DNA of 45,576 nucleotides, taken from positions 1-45,576 of the forward strand of contig JALHNX010000021.1 of NCBI GenBank assembly GCA_022843305.1, in the 5' to 3' direction. Every line of letters starts with the position of its first letter. Position 1 is the first letter of the stretch. Source of the DNA: Pyrinomonadaceae bacterium (GTDB lineage Bacteria > Acidobacteriota > Blastocatellia > Pyrinomonadales > Pyrinomonadaceae). Shown one piece after another: positions 1 through 8,094 of the stretch. Under the pieces are notes generated by a model. The model was not told the origin of the DNA. It did not search any database and was given only the letters and a program-made list of their open reading frames with translations. The translations under genes were made by a program, and so were the position numbers.

Positions 1-566
1 GCGAATTGCAAGCGAAATCAAACCGTCAATGGTTTGCCGAGCCGACGATTTTGCAATTGATGGAAGCCGCAAACTTAAACGAATTTCAAACCCGCGTTGA
101 TGCCAAACCGCCCGCAGAAGCGGAAAAATATTCGTCGCACGCTTTTAACGCCAATTTTGCGGAAGTTTGGGTTAGCGATTCGACGGGAATGGTCATCGTC
201 AAACGCTTTATCACGGCAACCGGCGCGGGACGGATCTTGAATCCGAAAACATCGCATTCGCAAATGCTCGGCGGCGTGATTTGGGGAATCGGGCAGGCTT
301 TGCACGAAGAATCCCTGATTGATCCGCGTTGGGGCAATTTCGTGACGCGCAGTTACGCCGATTATCACATTCCGGCAAATCTCGACATCGGCGAAATCGA
401 ATCAATTTTTGTCAACGAAGAGGATAAAATCGTCAACAAACTCGGCATCAAAGGCATCGGCGAAGTCGGCATCGTCGGAGTCGCGGCGGCAGTCGCCAAC
501 GCGATTTTCAACGCCACCGGCAAGCGCGTCCGCGATTTGCCGATTACGCCGGATAAGTTGTTGTAA
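1..566 (+). CDS. Xanthine dehydrogenase family molybdopterin-binding subunit, C-terminal part (cut by window start)
   Basis: This is the C-terminal end of a molybdenum-cofactor-binding subunit of the xanthine dehydrogenase/aldehyde oxidase family. The reading frame is open to the window edge (frame of position 3), so the start is missing. The visible part holds the NPKTSHSQ block, a GGVIWGIGQAL helix and the GIGE motif; in this family the Glu of GxGE is the catalytic base. It is clearly paralogous to the complete subunit at 2311-4461: both end in nearly the same KRVRDLPI(T/S)PDKL tail. The enzyme would need FeS and FAD subunits, which are not visible here and may lie upstream. Family assignment is firm; the substrate cannot be told. 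Confidence 0.9.
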   Translation, partial: ELQAKSNRQWFAEPTILQLMEAANLNEFQTRVDAKPPAEAEKYSSHAFNANFAEVWVSDSTGMVIVKRFITATGAGRILNPKTSHSQMLGGVIWGIGQALHEESLIDPRWGNFVTRSYADYHIPANLDIGEIESIFVNEEDKIVNKLGIKGIGEVGIVGVAAAVANAIFNATGKRVRDLPITPDKLL

Positions 567-587
567 ATCAAAGTAAATAAATAAGCA

Positions 588-770
588 ATGACCGAATTTG
601 AAATAGAAAAAGCAAGAAAAATTGTCAGAAATAATTTAGTTTATTTAGATGAAGTAATTGAAGCGGCGATCATTAATTTGTTGGAGGATGAAAATGTAGA
701 TTGTAGCCAAGAGTTTTTGACGGAACTTTGTGAAACTTACTTTGAGTATATTGCCAGAGATAGGAGATAA
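588..770 (+). CDS. Small hypothetical protein upstream of DNA methyltransferase
   Basis: A 60-residue acidic, probably helical protein of no family I recognise. It starts at an ATG 21 nt after the preceding stop and ends 9 nt before the methyltransferase start, so the two are likely co-transcribed. Codon use is AT-rich, like the methyltransferase and restriction genes and unlike the flanking xdh genes. It shows no helix-turn-helix of the kind found in restriction-modification control (C) proteins. It is most simply a cargo gene of the restriction-modification island; function unknown. Confidence 0.5.
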   Translation: MTEFEIEKARKIVRNNLVYLDEVIEAAIINLLEDENVDCSQEFLTELCETYFEYIARDRR

Positions 771-779
771 ATCAAAAAA

Positions 780-1616
780 ATGATTAACGAACATCACAAA
801 GCAAATCAGATTACAATTTCCAATGGAGATTGCCAAAAAGTTCTTGAAACGCTTTCGACCGAAGATTTTCAAATGATTATCGCCGATCCGCCTTATTTTC
901 AGGTGCTTTTGGAAGAAAATTGGGATAATCAATGGAAATCGGAAGAAGATTATCTCGTTTGGACGGAAGATTGGATACGAAAATCGAGTCGTTTGCTGAA
1001 AGACGACGGATTGTTTTTCATCTTCGGGCAACTCGGCAAACGCGAACATCTCTGGCTTCACGTTTGTTCGATGGCAACGCGAATTTTGCAGTTTCACGAT
1101 ATGCTGATTTGGGATCGAATCGTCGGATATAACGAGCGTTACGACAGTTTTACGCCGTGTTATGAAATGATTCTGGTGCTTCGCAAATCAAAAGAAGCGC
1201 GTCCATATTTTGATAAAGACGCAGTGCGGATTTCTTATGATGACGAAACCAAAAGGCAATATTTGAAAGACAAACGCTACAAGAATTTGGACGCACGGCG
1301 AACGCATCTTGAAAAAGGAAAGTATGCGACCAACATTTTGCGCGTTCCGAGTTTGAAAGGTTCGTCAAAAGAAAAAGTCGGACATCCTTCGCAAAAACCG
1401 ATAAAATTGATTGAAATGCTCGTGCTTTCGGCTTCGCGTGAGGGCGACAAAGTTCTTGACCCGTTTCTCGGTTCGGGAACAACCGCCGTCGTTTGCCAAA
1501 ACTTAAACCGTCAATTTGTCGGTATAGAAATTGAAAAAGGATATGTCGAAATGGCGGAAAATCGTCTAAAAAACGAGCCTTTGAGCCTTTTTACTCCGGC
1601 TTCAATTTCGGCTTAA
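780..1616 (+). CDS. Type II DNA methyltransferase, beta class (probably N6-adenine)
   Basis: The 278-residue protein carries the catalytic motif IV as DPPY (residues 36-39) ahead of the AdoMet-binding motif I DPFLGSGTT (227-235). That order defines beta-class amino-methyltransferases. HPSQKP (202-207) is the usual motif upstream of motif I. DPPY rather than SPPY favours N6-adenine methylation, though some N4-cytosine enzymes overlap. Length is normal for a complete enzyme. Its 3' end overlaps the convergent gene at 1591-2238 by 26 bp, a compact tail-to-tail arrangement often seen in restriction-modification pairs. The recognition sequence cannot be read from the protein. The region is AT-rich against its neighbours, which suggests horizontal acquisition. 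Confidence 0.9.
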   Translation: MINEHHKANQITISNGDCQKVLETLSTEDFQMIIADPPYFQVLLEENWDNQWKSEEDYLVWTEDWIRKSSRLLKDDGLFFIFGQLGKREHLWLHVCSMATRILQFHDMLIWDRIVGYNERYDSFTPCYEMILVLRKSKEARPYFDKDAVRISYDDETKRQYLKDKRYKNLDARRTHLEKGKYATNILRVPSLKGSSKEKVGHPSQKPIKLIEMLVLSASREGDKVLDPFLGSGTTAVVCQNLNRQFVGIEIEKGYVEMAENRLKNEPLSLFTPASISA

Positions 1617-2238
1617 AAATTCTTTGAGCGGAAACAAAAGAATTCGGAACTTTTTCGCCGAAAAGCGAACAATCGGGATTTTTGTAAGGTTCTTTTTTAG
1701 CGAAATCCTGCCAGAAAATTTTGAAAGGCAGACTGCATTGAAGTCGTCTTTGCTCTTTGGAATCAATTTTCTGATTCAAGACAATTTTTGTCGGCGGAAA
1801 AGCGGCTTTTATTTCTTTTGCTATTTTGCGAATTTCGCTGTAATGAACTGTTTTGTTCTTGATAATTGAATCGAGATTTTGTAAATCTTGTAATTTCAAA
1901 GGACTAAACAAGTTTTTCCAATCGTTTGAAAATATTTTGACTGCTTCGACCGCAACGAAATTTTTGTAAATTCCGCTTTGTTCCCAAAAGCCGACGATGA
2001 GCAAAAAATCTTCGTCAATCTGAAATTGCCGAAGCGCATCGCCAAAACCGATTGGCGAATTGTTTTTGCAGGTTTTTATTGAAACGGGTAAATGCCGAAA
2101 CGGTTCGGGAATTTCCGGGAGATTGTTAAATTCTTTCGGAATATCCCATTTATGGCTGTATGAAATTTGAAATTTTTGGAAGAAAGTGTTTTTTAACCAA
2201 TTTTCAAAATCGAATCCGTGCAGTTGAACTTCGGGCAT
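1591..2238 (-). CDS. Putative restriction endonuclease partner of the adjacent methyltransferase
   Basis: A 215-residue protein starting at the ATG at 2236-2238. A longer frame reaches 2562, but its extra part runs antisense through the start of the next xdh gene and looks non-coding. I do not recognise a named family. The sequence has a spaced WDIP ... VSIKT ... FVAVEAVKI pattern that could be a degenerate PD-(D/E)XK nuclease core, with D in WDIP and K in SIK. That reading is tentative. The main support is context: it converges on and overlaps the methyltransferase, shares its AT-rich composition and has the size of a small type II enzyme. An unrelated cargo protein remains possible. Confidence 0.55.
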   Translation of the reverse strand: MPEVQLHGFDFENWLKNTFFQKFQISYSHKWDIPKEFNNLPEIPEPFRHLPVSIKTCKNNSPIGFGDALRQFQIDEDFLLIVGFWEQSGIYKNFVAVEAVKIFSNDWKNLFSPLKLQDLQNLDSIIKNKTVHYSEIRKIAKEIKAAFPPTKIVLNQKIDSKEQRRLQCSLPFKIFWQDFAKKEPYKNPDCSLFGEKVPNSFVSAQRIFKPKLKPE

Positions 2239-2310
2239 AATTTTTAAATTTAGTACGGATTGATTTTTTAGTCCAAATTGAATTCTGGAATTTCTTTTAT
2301 AGGTAAAAAA

Positions 2311-4461
2311 ATGAAATACATCGGAAAAGAAATGAGCCGCGTGGACGGCGTGGCGAAGGTTACGGGAAAGGCGAAATATGCTGCCGAATTTCAGGTGAAA
2401 AATGTCGCTTACGGCTTTATTGTGCAAAGCACGATTGCCAAAGGCGCGATTAAAACGATTGACGTTGCGGAAGCCGAAAAGCAAACGGGCGTGATAAAGA
2501 TTTACACGCATCTGAACGCGGCAAAAACTCAGGCAAAAGGCAATGCGTTTGCGGCTTTGCAATCGGATAAAATTGTCTTTAGCGGTCAGCCGATTGCGCT
2601 CGTCGTGGCGGAAACTTTCGAGCAGGCGCGTTTTGCATCTCGTTTAATTAAAGCGACTTACACGGAAGAAAAAGCTCAAACCGAAACGCTTAAAGGCGAA
2701 ACCAAAACGATGACGGCGGGGCGAACTCGCGGCAATCCGGCTGAAGCATTGAAAAATTCGGCGGTCAAAATCTCTGCCGAATACACGATTCCGATTGAAC
2801 ATCATAATCCGATGGAGCCGCACGCCGCGATTGCCGTTTGGGAAGGCGAAAAACTAACGATATTTGATAAAACTCAAGGCGTGATGGGCGTGCGCGGACA
2901 TCTCGCGCAGAGTTTCGGACTCAAACCCGAAAATATCCAAGTCATTTCCCCGTTTGTCGGCGGCGCGTTCGGATGCGCTTTGAATCCGAATTATTATCCG
3001 TTTCTGACGGCTTTTGCCGCCCGCGACCTTAAACGTCCCGTGAAAGTAAATTACACGCGGCGGCAGATGTTCACCGGACACGGCTATCGTCCATACACCT
3101 GGCAAAAAGTGCAAATCGGCGCGAACAAAGACGGAAAATTGCAGTCAATCATTCACGAAGCCATCGGAAATACTTCGAGTTTTGAAGATTTTGCGGAAAA
3201 TCCGAACGGTTTCGGGCGGACGCTTTATGAATGTCCGAATTACGACACGCCTTACAAACTTGCCAAAACAGATTTGCCGACACCGACCTGGATGCGTGCG
3301 CCGGGAATGGTTTCGGGCGCGTTTGCGCTTGAATCGGCGATTGACGAACTTGCGTTTGAACTGAAAATTGACCCGCTCGAAATGCGTCTGATCAACTATG
3401 CCGAAAAAGACCCCGACACGGGCAAACCTTTTTCGAGCAAGGCTTTGCGCGATGCCTACAAACAAGGCGCGGCGAAATTCGGTTGGGAAAAACGCAAACT
3501 CGAACCGCGTTCGATGCGCGATGGTCGCTGGCTCGTCGGTTGGGGCGTAGCAACCGGAATTTGGGGCGCGTTTCAAGTTCCCGCTTCGGTCAAAATTACT
3601 TTAAAATCTGACGGCACGGCAAACGTCGGAAGCGCAACCGCCGACATCGGACCCGGAACTTACACGGTGATTACGATGATTGCCGCCGAATTTTTGGGCA
3701 TTGCGCCCGACAAAGTGAAATTTGAACTCGGCGATTCAAACCTGCCGCAAGCACCCGTGCAAGGCGGTTCATTTACGACCGCTTCGGTCGGCACGGCGGC
3801 ACACGGCGCGGCGATGGCGATTAAACAGAAATTGTTTGATTTGTCGGTTAAAGAAGGAAATTTTTCGGGCGCAAAAGCCGATGAAACCGAAATGGCGGAC
3901 GGCTTTTTAGTCTTGAAATCAGACGCATCGAAAAAGGTTTCGATTGCCGATTTGATGAAGAAAAACAATCTGACCGAGATCGTTGAAACTTTCACTGCGC
4001 GCCCTTCCGCGGAGCGAAGTAAATACACGACACAGGCGCACGGAGCGCAGTTTGTCGAGGTCAAAGTTGACGAAGACCTTGGAATTATTAAAGTTACGCG
4101 GGTTGTCGAAGCAACTGCCGTCGGCAAAATTATGAATCCGAAAACATCGCACTCACAGGAAATGGGCGGCGTTGTTTGGGGCATCGGAATGGCTTTGCAG
4201 GAAGCGACCGAAATTGACCATCGTTACGGGCGAATGATGACGACGGATTTGGCGAGCTATCACGTTCCCGTTAATGCCGATGTTCACTCAGTCGAAACCG
4301 CGTTTGTCGAGGAAGAGGATAAAATCGTCAATCCGCTCGGCGTAAAAGGAATGGGCGAACTCTGCCAAGTCGGCATTCCGGCGGCAATCGCCAACGCGAT
4401 TTTTCACGCCACGGGCAAACGAGTGCGTGATTTACCGATTTCGCCGGATAAACTCATTTAG
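2311..4461 (+). CDS. Xanthine dehydrogenase family protein, molybdopterin-binding subunit
   Basis: A complete 716-residue molybdenum subunit, close in size to the PaoC/YagR type. Family landmarks are the N-terminal RVDGVAKVTGKAKYAAEF segment, the QPIALVVAET block, GGAFGCALNPNYYP (Moco-binding region), MRAPG, the QGGSFTT loop and the C-terminal GMGEL with the catalytic Glu. The ATG at 2311 is preceded by AGG at 2301-2303; a longer TTG frame from 2278 has no family support. It would oxidise an aldehyde or N-heterocycle using Moco, electrons passing to FeS and FAD subunits. The first copy (ending at 566) is a tandem paralogue now separated by the restriction-modification island. XdhC and MocA-like maturation genes follow, as expected for a Mo-hydroxylase cluster. 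Confidence 0.93.
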   Translation: MKYIGKEMSRVDGVAKVTGKAKYAAEFQVKNVAYGFIVQSTIAKGAIKTIDVAEAEKQTGVIKIYTHLNAAKTQAKGNAFAALQSDKIVFSGQPIALVVAETFEQARFASRLIKATYTEEKAQTETLKGETKTMTAGRTRGNPAEALKNSAVKISAEYTIPIEHHNPMEPHAAIAVWEGEKLTIFDKTQGVMGVRGHLAQSFGLKPENIQVISPFVGGAFGCALNPNYYPFLTAFAARDLKRPVKVNYTRRQMFTGHGYRPYTWQKVQIGANKDGKLQSIIHEAIGNTSSFEDFAENPNGFGRTLYECPNYDTPYKLAKTDLPTPTWMRAPGMVSGAFALESAIDELAFELKIDPLEMRLINYAEKDPDTGKPFSSKALRDAYKQGAAKFGWEKRKLEPRSMRDGRWLVGWGVATGIWGAFQVPASVKITLKSDGTANVGSATADIGPGTYTVITMIAAEFLGIAPDKVKFELGDSNLPQAPVQGGSFTTASVGTAAHGAAMAIKQKLFDLSVKEGNFSGAKADETEMADGFLVLKSDASKKVSIADLMKKNNLTEIVETFTARPSAERSKYTTQAHGAQFVEVKVDEDLGIIKVTRVVEATAVGKIMNPKTSHSQEMGGVVWGIGMALQEATEIDHRYGRMMTTDLASYHVPVNADVHSVETAFVEEEDKIVNPLGVKGMGELCQVGIPAAIANAIFHATGKRVRDLPISPDKLI

Positions 4462-4462
4462 T

Positions 4463-4535
4463 CATAAGTCGAGAGTCAAGAGTCAAATCATCTTCTCTCG
4501 ACTCTCGACTCTCGACTCTCGACTCTCGACTTATG
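4463..4535. repeat. Heptamer array and inverted repeat upstream of xdhC
   Basis: Five tandem copies of TCTCGAC fill 4496-4530. The left arm at 4463-4484 pairs with 4514-4535 (21 of 22 positions). The right arm includes the ATG of the next gene (4533-4535), so a hairpin in the mRNA would hide the start codon. The spacer contains nothing else. Confidence 0.85.
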
Positions 4536-5609
4536 AAAGAACTGCAAGAAATTCTCAAAAAAGTTTCAAACTTTGCGCCCGACGAAAGAGCGATTTTGGC
4601 GACTGTCGTTGACGTGCAAGGTTCGGGTTATCGCCGGGCGGGCGCGAAAATGTTGATTGATAAAAACGGCTATTCAATCGGCACGGTTTCGGGCGGCTGT
4701 CTCGAAGCCGACGTTTTGGAACGCGCCAAAAAAGTTTTGGAAACGGGCGAGCCGTGCGTGATAACTTACGACACGACCAAAGACGAAAATTCGGTTTTCG
4801 GGCTTTCGATGGGTTGCCGCGGCGTTGTGCGAATTTTGCTTGAAGAAATTTCGCAGGAAAATCTATTTTTTAATCGCTTGAAGCAGAATTTTAGCCAAAG
4901 AAAGTCTTTCGGAATGGCAACTTTAATTTCGTCCGAATCCGCAAATCAAAAAATTGGTTTACGTCTGTTTCCCGATAATTCCGAAACTTTCGGCAATGAT
5001 TTCAAATCTGAAATTTCAGATTTAATCTCGGAAAAACTCGCGGCAAAATTTTCAGGACTTGAAACTTTCGATTTCGGCGAAGTTTTTTTTGAACACATAA
5101 ATCCGCCCTTAAATTTAATGATTTTCGGTGCTGGTTACGACGCGCTTCCGTTGATAAAATTTGCGAAGGAAATCGGCTGGCGAGTTTCGGTCGTTGACCA
5201 TCGCGCTGCGTTTGCAAATTCGGAAAGATTGCCCGAAGCTGACGAAATTACAGTTTCACGCGTTAAAGATTTGAGCCAGGAATTTTTCACCGACGAAAAT
5301 TCCGTCGCCGTCGTGATGACGCATAATTATGAACGCGACCGTGAGATTTTGCCGCGTCTTTTGCGCTCAAAATGTCTTTATGTCGGCGCGTTAGGTCCGA
5401 AAACCCGCACCGAAAAGATTTTGGAAGAATCAGGCGAAACCTTTTCCGATGAACAGTTTGCGCGGCTTTACGCGCCAATCGGTTTGGACATCGGCGCAAA
5501 TTCGCCCGAAGCGATCGCGCTGGCAATCGTGGCGGAAATAAACGCGGTTTTAAGCAATCGAAACGGCGGATTTTTGCGAAAGCGAACCGGCTCGATTTAT
5601 GAAAGATAA
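4533..5609 (+). CDS. XdhC/CoxI-family molybdenum cofactor maturation protein
   Basis: A 358-residue XdhC-type chaperone, which binds Moco, protects it during sulfuration and delivers it to a xanthine dehydrogenase family apo-enzyme. The N-terminal XdhC_CoxI domain shows GSGYRRAGAKM (30-40) and GTVSGGCLE (50-58). The C-terminal Rossmann-like domain begins at LMIFGAGYDALPL (195-207) and contains VVMTHNYERD and the YVGALGPKTR segment. It follows the Mo subunit and precedes a MocA-like nucleotidyltransferase, the usual maturation pair. Its start codon is inside the arm of a heptamer hairpin. A perfect 20-bp palindrome at 5004-5023 within the gene encodes part of an FKSEISD segment in the linker between the two domains. 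Confidence 0.92.
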   Translation: MKELQEILKKVSNFAPDERAILATVVDVQGSGYRRAGAKMLIDKNGYSIGTVSGGCLEADVLERAKKVLETGEPCVITYDTTKDENSVFGLSMGCRGVVRILLEEISQENLFFNRLKQNFSQRKSFGMATLISSESANQKIGLRLFPDNSETFGNDFKSEISDLISEKLAAKFSGLETFDFGEVFFEHINPPLNLMIFGAGYDALPLIKFAKEIGWRVSVVDHRAAFANSERLPEADEITVSRVKDLSQEFFTDENSVAVVMTHNYERDREILPRLLRSKCLYVGALGPKTRTEKILEESGETFSDEQFARLYAPIGLDIGANSPEAIALAIVAEINAVLSNRNGGFLRKRTGSIYER

Positions 5610-5617
5610 ACAGTTTC

Positions 5618-5691
5618 GCCGCGGATTAACGCAGATTTCGCGGATTGAAATTCAATATGAATTATCCGCAAAATCGGCGAAAATCCGCGGC
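5618..5691. repeat. Imperfect inverted repeat overlapping start of MocA-like gene
   Basis: Arms at about 5618-5645 and 5664-5691 share CCGCGGATT and GATTT-CGCGGAT blocks in opposite orientation. The right arm is within the coding frame of the next gene and encodes its N-terminal PQNRRKSAAD segment, which is outside the catalytic domain. Confidence 0.7.
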
Positions 5692-6283
5692 TGATAAAAA
5701 TCAAATCGGCATCATCGTTTTCGCAGCGGGTGAATCATCACGTTTCGGCTCACCGAAACAGCTTTTACAATTTCAGGGAAAAACGCTTTTGTGCCGTGCG
5801 GTTGAAACAGCGGTCGAATCAATCTTCAAACCCGTCGTCGTCGTGTTGGGCGCGAATTTTGAACGGGCGAAAGCGGAGATCGAAGATATGCCGGTTGAAA
5901 TTGTATTTAATGAAGATTGGGAAAGCGGTTTGAGTTCTTCGATCAAGACCGGAATCGAAAATCTTCTGCAAATCGCGCCGAATGTCGCGGCAAGCGTGAT
6001 GACGCTTGCCGATCAGCCTTTTATCACGGCAAATCATTTAAATCTTTTCGCCGAAAAGTTTGAACGCTCAAAAAATACGATAATCGCTGCCGAATACAAC
6101 GAAACTCTCGGCGTTCCCGCTTTATTTTCCCGAAGTATTTTCGAGGATTTCAACGAACTTTCGGGCGATAAAGGCGCGAAGCCGATCATCGAAAAACACC
6201 GCGAATCGCTCGCGACGATAAATTTGCCCGAAGCGGCGTTTGATATTGACACGCCGCAGGATTTTTTGAAACTCAAACAATAA
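5657..6283 (+). CDS. MobA/MocA-like molybdenum cofactor nucleotidyltransferase
   Basis: A 208-residue NTP transferase of the MobA/MocA type. It has the nucleotide-binding signature FAAGESSRFGSPKQLL near the N-terminus, a VVLGANFE strand, the metal-binding LADQP motif, and a C-terminal FDIDTPQDF. MocA adds CMP (MobA adds GMP) to the molybdopterin cofactor; beside xdhC and a xanthine dehydrogenase family subunit, the MocA role (cytosine dinucleotide cofactor) is more likely, by inference. I chose the ATG at 5657; a TTG at 5645 is possible. The first 15 or so residues are encoded by a repeat arm and are not family sequence. It is the last gene of the Mo-hydroxylase cluster. Confidence 0.85.
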   Translation: MNYPQNRRKSAADKNQIGIIVFAAGESSRFGSPKQLLQFQGKTLLCRAVETAVESIFKPVVVVLGANFERAKAEIEDMPVEIVFNEDWESGLSSSIKTGIENLLQIAPNVAASVMTLADQPFITANHLNLFAEKFERSKNTIIAAEYNETLGVPALFSRSIFEDFNELSGDKGAKPIIEKHRESLATINLPEAAFDIDTPQDFLKLKQ

Positions 6284-6614
6284 AATCAGTATAGTGAGCG
6301 GTAGCGAACACGTTTGCTAATCTAAATTTTTGATTTAGAAGCTGTTAGAAAACACCTAAAGATTGAGAACGAAAACCGAATTTATCAATTATCAAATATC
6401 AATTATTAATTATTTTTCAGGTTAATTGACGATCTAACCCTTCAAAGTTAATTGATAATTGATATTTGATAATTGATAATGCTTGTTTTTTTTATCGTCT
6501 TTCGAGTTTTCAAACAACTTCTTAGAACCGCGCCTCGTTATACTGATGCAAGAGATATTCATTTCCGAAATTGCTTCTTGCGGTGCGAAAATCTGTTTGT
6601 TTTAATAAAACTTT
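6284..6614. other. 331-bp intergenic region holding a repeat hairpin
   Basis: No gene is visible here. It contains a 31-bp inverted repeat (see 6382-6479) and AT-rich sequence leading to the LysA-like gene. I see no convincing promoter or ribosome binding site just before the ATG at 6615. Confidence 0.6.
6382..6479. repeat. 31-bp inverted repeat of heptamer-like units
   Basis: The arms 6382-6412 and 6449-6479 are complementary at 30 of 31 positions. Each is built from 7-nt variants of CAATTAT / CAAATAT, the same period as the other hairpins in the window. The loop is 36 nt. Confidence 0.85.
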
Positions 6615-8063
6615 ATGTTAAAGGCTTGGGAAATCGAAAACTTTTTGTCCGAACGGGATAATCAACTCTTCATCAACGGCGTTTCGGCGGTCACGCTTGC
6701 CGAAGAATACGGCACACCGCTGTTTGTTTTTTCGGAATCGCGCATCAAATATAATATTGAAAGACTAAAACGCGCCGAAAACTATATTGATTGTGCGCTA
6801 AAAGTTTGCTACGCCGCAAAAGCCAATTCGAATATGGCGATTTTGCGAACCGTGAAAGATGCGAATTGCGATTTGGAAGTAAATTCGGGCGGCGAGCTTT
6901 GGAAGGCTTTACAGGTCGGTTTTCGCGGGGAACAGATTATTTTTAACGGCACGAGCAAAGAGATTTGGGAAATCGAAGCGGCGATAAATGCCGGTATTTA
7001 CGCGATTCAGGCTGATTCGCTTTATGAATTGTCGCTGATCGAAGCGGCGGCGCGAAGATTAAACAAAACGGCAAATATCAGCTTGCGGCTTGTTCCCGAA
7101 ATCGAAACGAACACGCATTCAGGATTGCAAACCGCGCTTTTGACTTCAAAATTCGGGATGATGCCCGACGAGGCTTTGCGGGCATTTCAGCTTTACAAAG
7201 ACTCGGAATTCTTAAATCTGTGCGGCGTTCACCTGCATATCGGTTCGCAAAACCCGTCTGCCGAACCTTATTCCGAAGCCTTAAAAACGCTTTTTGAGAA
7301 TCTTGAAAATATTTATCTCGAAACCGGTTTAAAACTTTCGCACCTTAATCTGGGCGGCGGCTTTCCCGTCAATTATCTGCGCGACCGTTCGCAAGCCGAA
7401 CATTTTTCGCCCGCCGAACGCGAGATGTTTTCCGCCGATTTCGAACCGGCTGACGCGATAAAAAATGCGTGGCAAATCGTCAAAGAAGCCGCCCGAAGCT
7501 CGAACGCCGAAAATCTTCTGGAAAATCTGACTCTTCTTTTAGAACCCGGCAGAAGCATTATTTCGGATGCCGGAATTTGTCTGACGACGGTCAGAAATTT
7601 CAAACAGCGTCCGCTGTTTAGTGGAAAGTTAGAAGAAGACAATCAACTATCAACTATCAACTATCAACTATCAACTGACCACTGGCTTTTAACCGACGCG
7701 GGTTTTAACATTTTGCTCTCGATGGAAACTTATAAATGGTATTATCATTTGATTTCCGCCGAAAGAACGAATGATGAACACGATTTCCCATATAAACTCG
7801 CCGGACCGCTCTGCGACGGCGGCGACGTTTATTTCGACATCGAAGGCGAAGGGCGTTTGCCGGATTATCGGCTTTTACCCGAAAACGTTCAGCCCGGCGA
7901 AGTTCTTGCTTTGCTCAATTGCGGCGCGTATTCCATCGCACAGATGTTTCAATATAACGGGCGTTTTCTGCCTTCCATAGTTTTGGTCAGAGAAAAAGGC
8001 GAAGTCGAATTGATTCGCCGGCGCGATGGGTTCGAAGATTTGATCAATAACGATAGCTGGTAA
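6615..8063 (+). CDS. PLP-dependent decarboxylase of the diaminopimelate decarboxylase (LysA) family
   Basis: A 482-residue fold-III PLP enzyme. The N-terminal TIM barrel carries the cofactor Lys in CYAAKAN (Lys69), HLHIGSQ (206-212), the phosphate-binding GGGFP (247-251) and LEPGRSI (309-315). The C-terminal beta domain carries CDGGDVYF (400-407) and the GAYSIAQMFQYNGR block. LysA makes lysine from meso-diaminopimelate. CDGGD stands where LysA usually has CESGD, so a related substrate (another diamine or carboxy-polyamine) is possible. An extra segment at about 336-355 is encoded by a 7-nt tandem repeat and lies where LysA has a short beta turn. No strong ribosome binding site precedes the ATG. 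It appears monocistronic. Confidence 0.85.
   Translation: MLKAWEIENFLSERDNQLFINGVSAVTLAEEYGTPLFVFSESRIKYNIERLKRAENYIDCALKVCYAAKANSNMAILRTVKDANCDLEVNSGGELWKALQVGFRGEQIIFNGTSKEIWEIEAAINAGIYAIQADSLYELSLIEAAARRLNKTANISLRLVPEIETNTHSGLQTALLTSKFGMMPDEALRAFQLYKDSEFLNLCGVHLHIGSQNPSAEPYSEALKTLFENLENIYLETGLKLSHLNLGGGFPVNYLRDRSQAEHFSPAEREMFSADFEPADAIKNAWQIVKEAARSSNAENLLENLTLLLEPGRSIISDAGICLTTVRNFKQRPLFSGKLEEDNQLSTINYQLSTDHWLLTDAGFNILLSMETYKWYYHLISAERTNDEHDFPYKLAGPLCDGGDVYFDIEGEGRLPDYRLLPENVQPGEVLALLNCGAYSIAQMFQYNGRFLPSIVLVREKGEVELIRRRDGFEDLINNDSW
7643..7676. repeat. In-frame TCAACTA heptamer array inside LysA-like gene
   Basis: Nearly five tandem copies of TCAACTA. Three units equal 21 nt, so the protein shows a 7-residue repeat, QLSTINY then QLST. 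The same unit occurs in the arm of the intergenic hairpin between secD and secF. Confidence 0.9.
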
Positions 8064-8094
8064 AGTTACCTGTAAAGCCAGTGTTCTAAATGCT

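Noticed and set aside
2239..2562. N-terminal 108-residue extension of the candidate restriction enzyme
   Set aside because: It runs antisense through the start and first 250 bp of the Mo subunit gene, and an ATG at 2236-2238 gives a sensible protein.
6473..6661. Small plus-strand frame before the LysA-like gene
   Set aside because: It overlaps a repeat arm and the real gene start in another frame, with no protein-like features.
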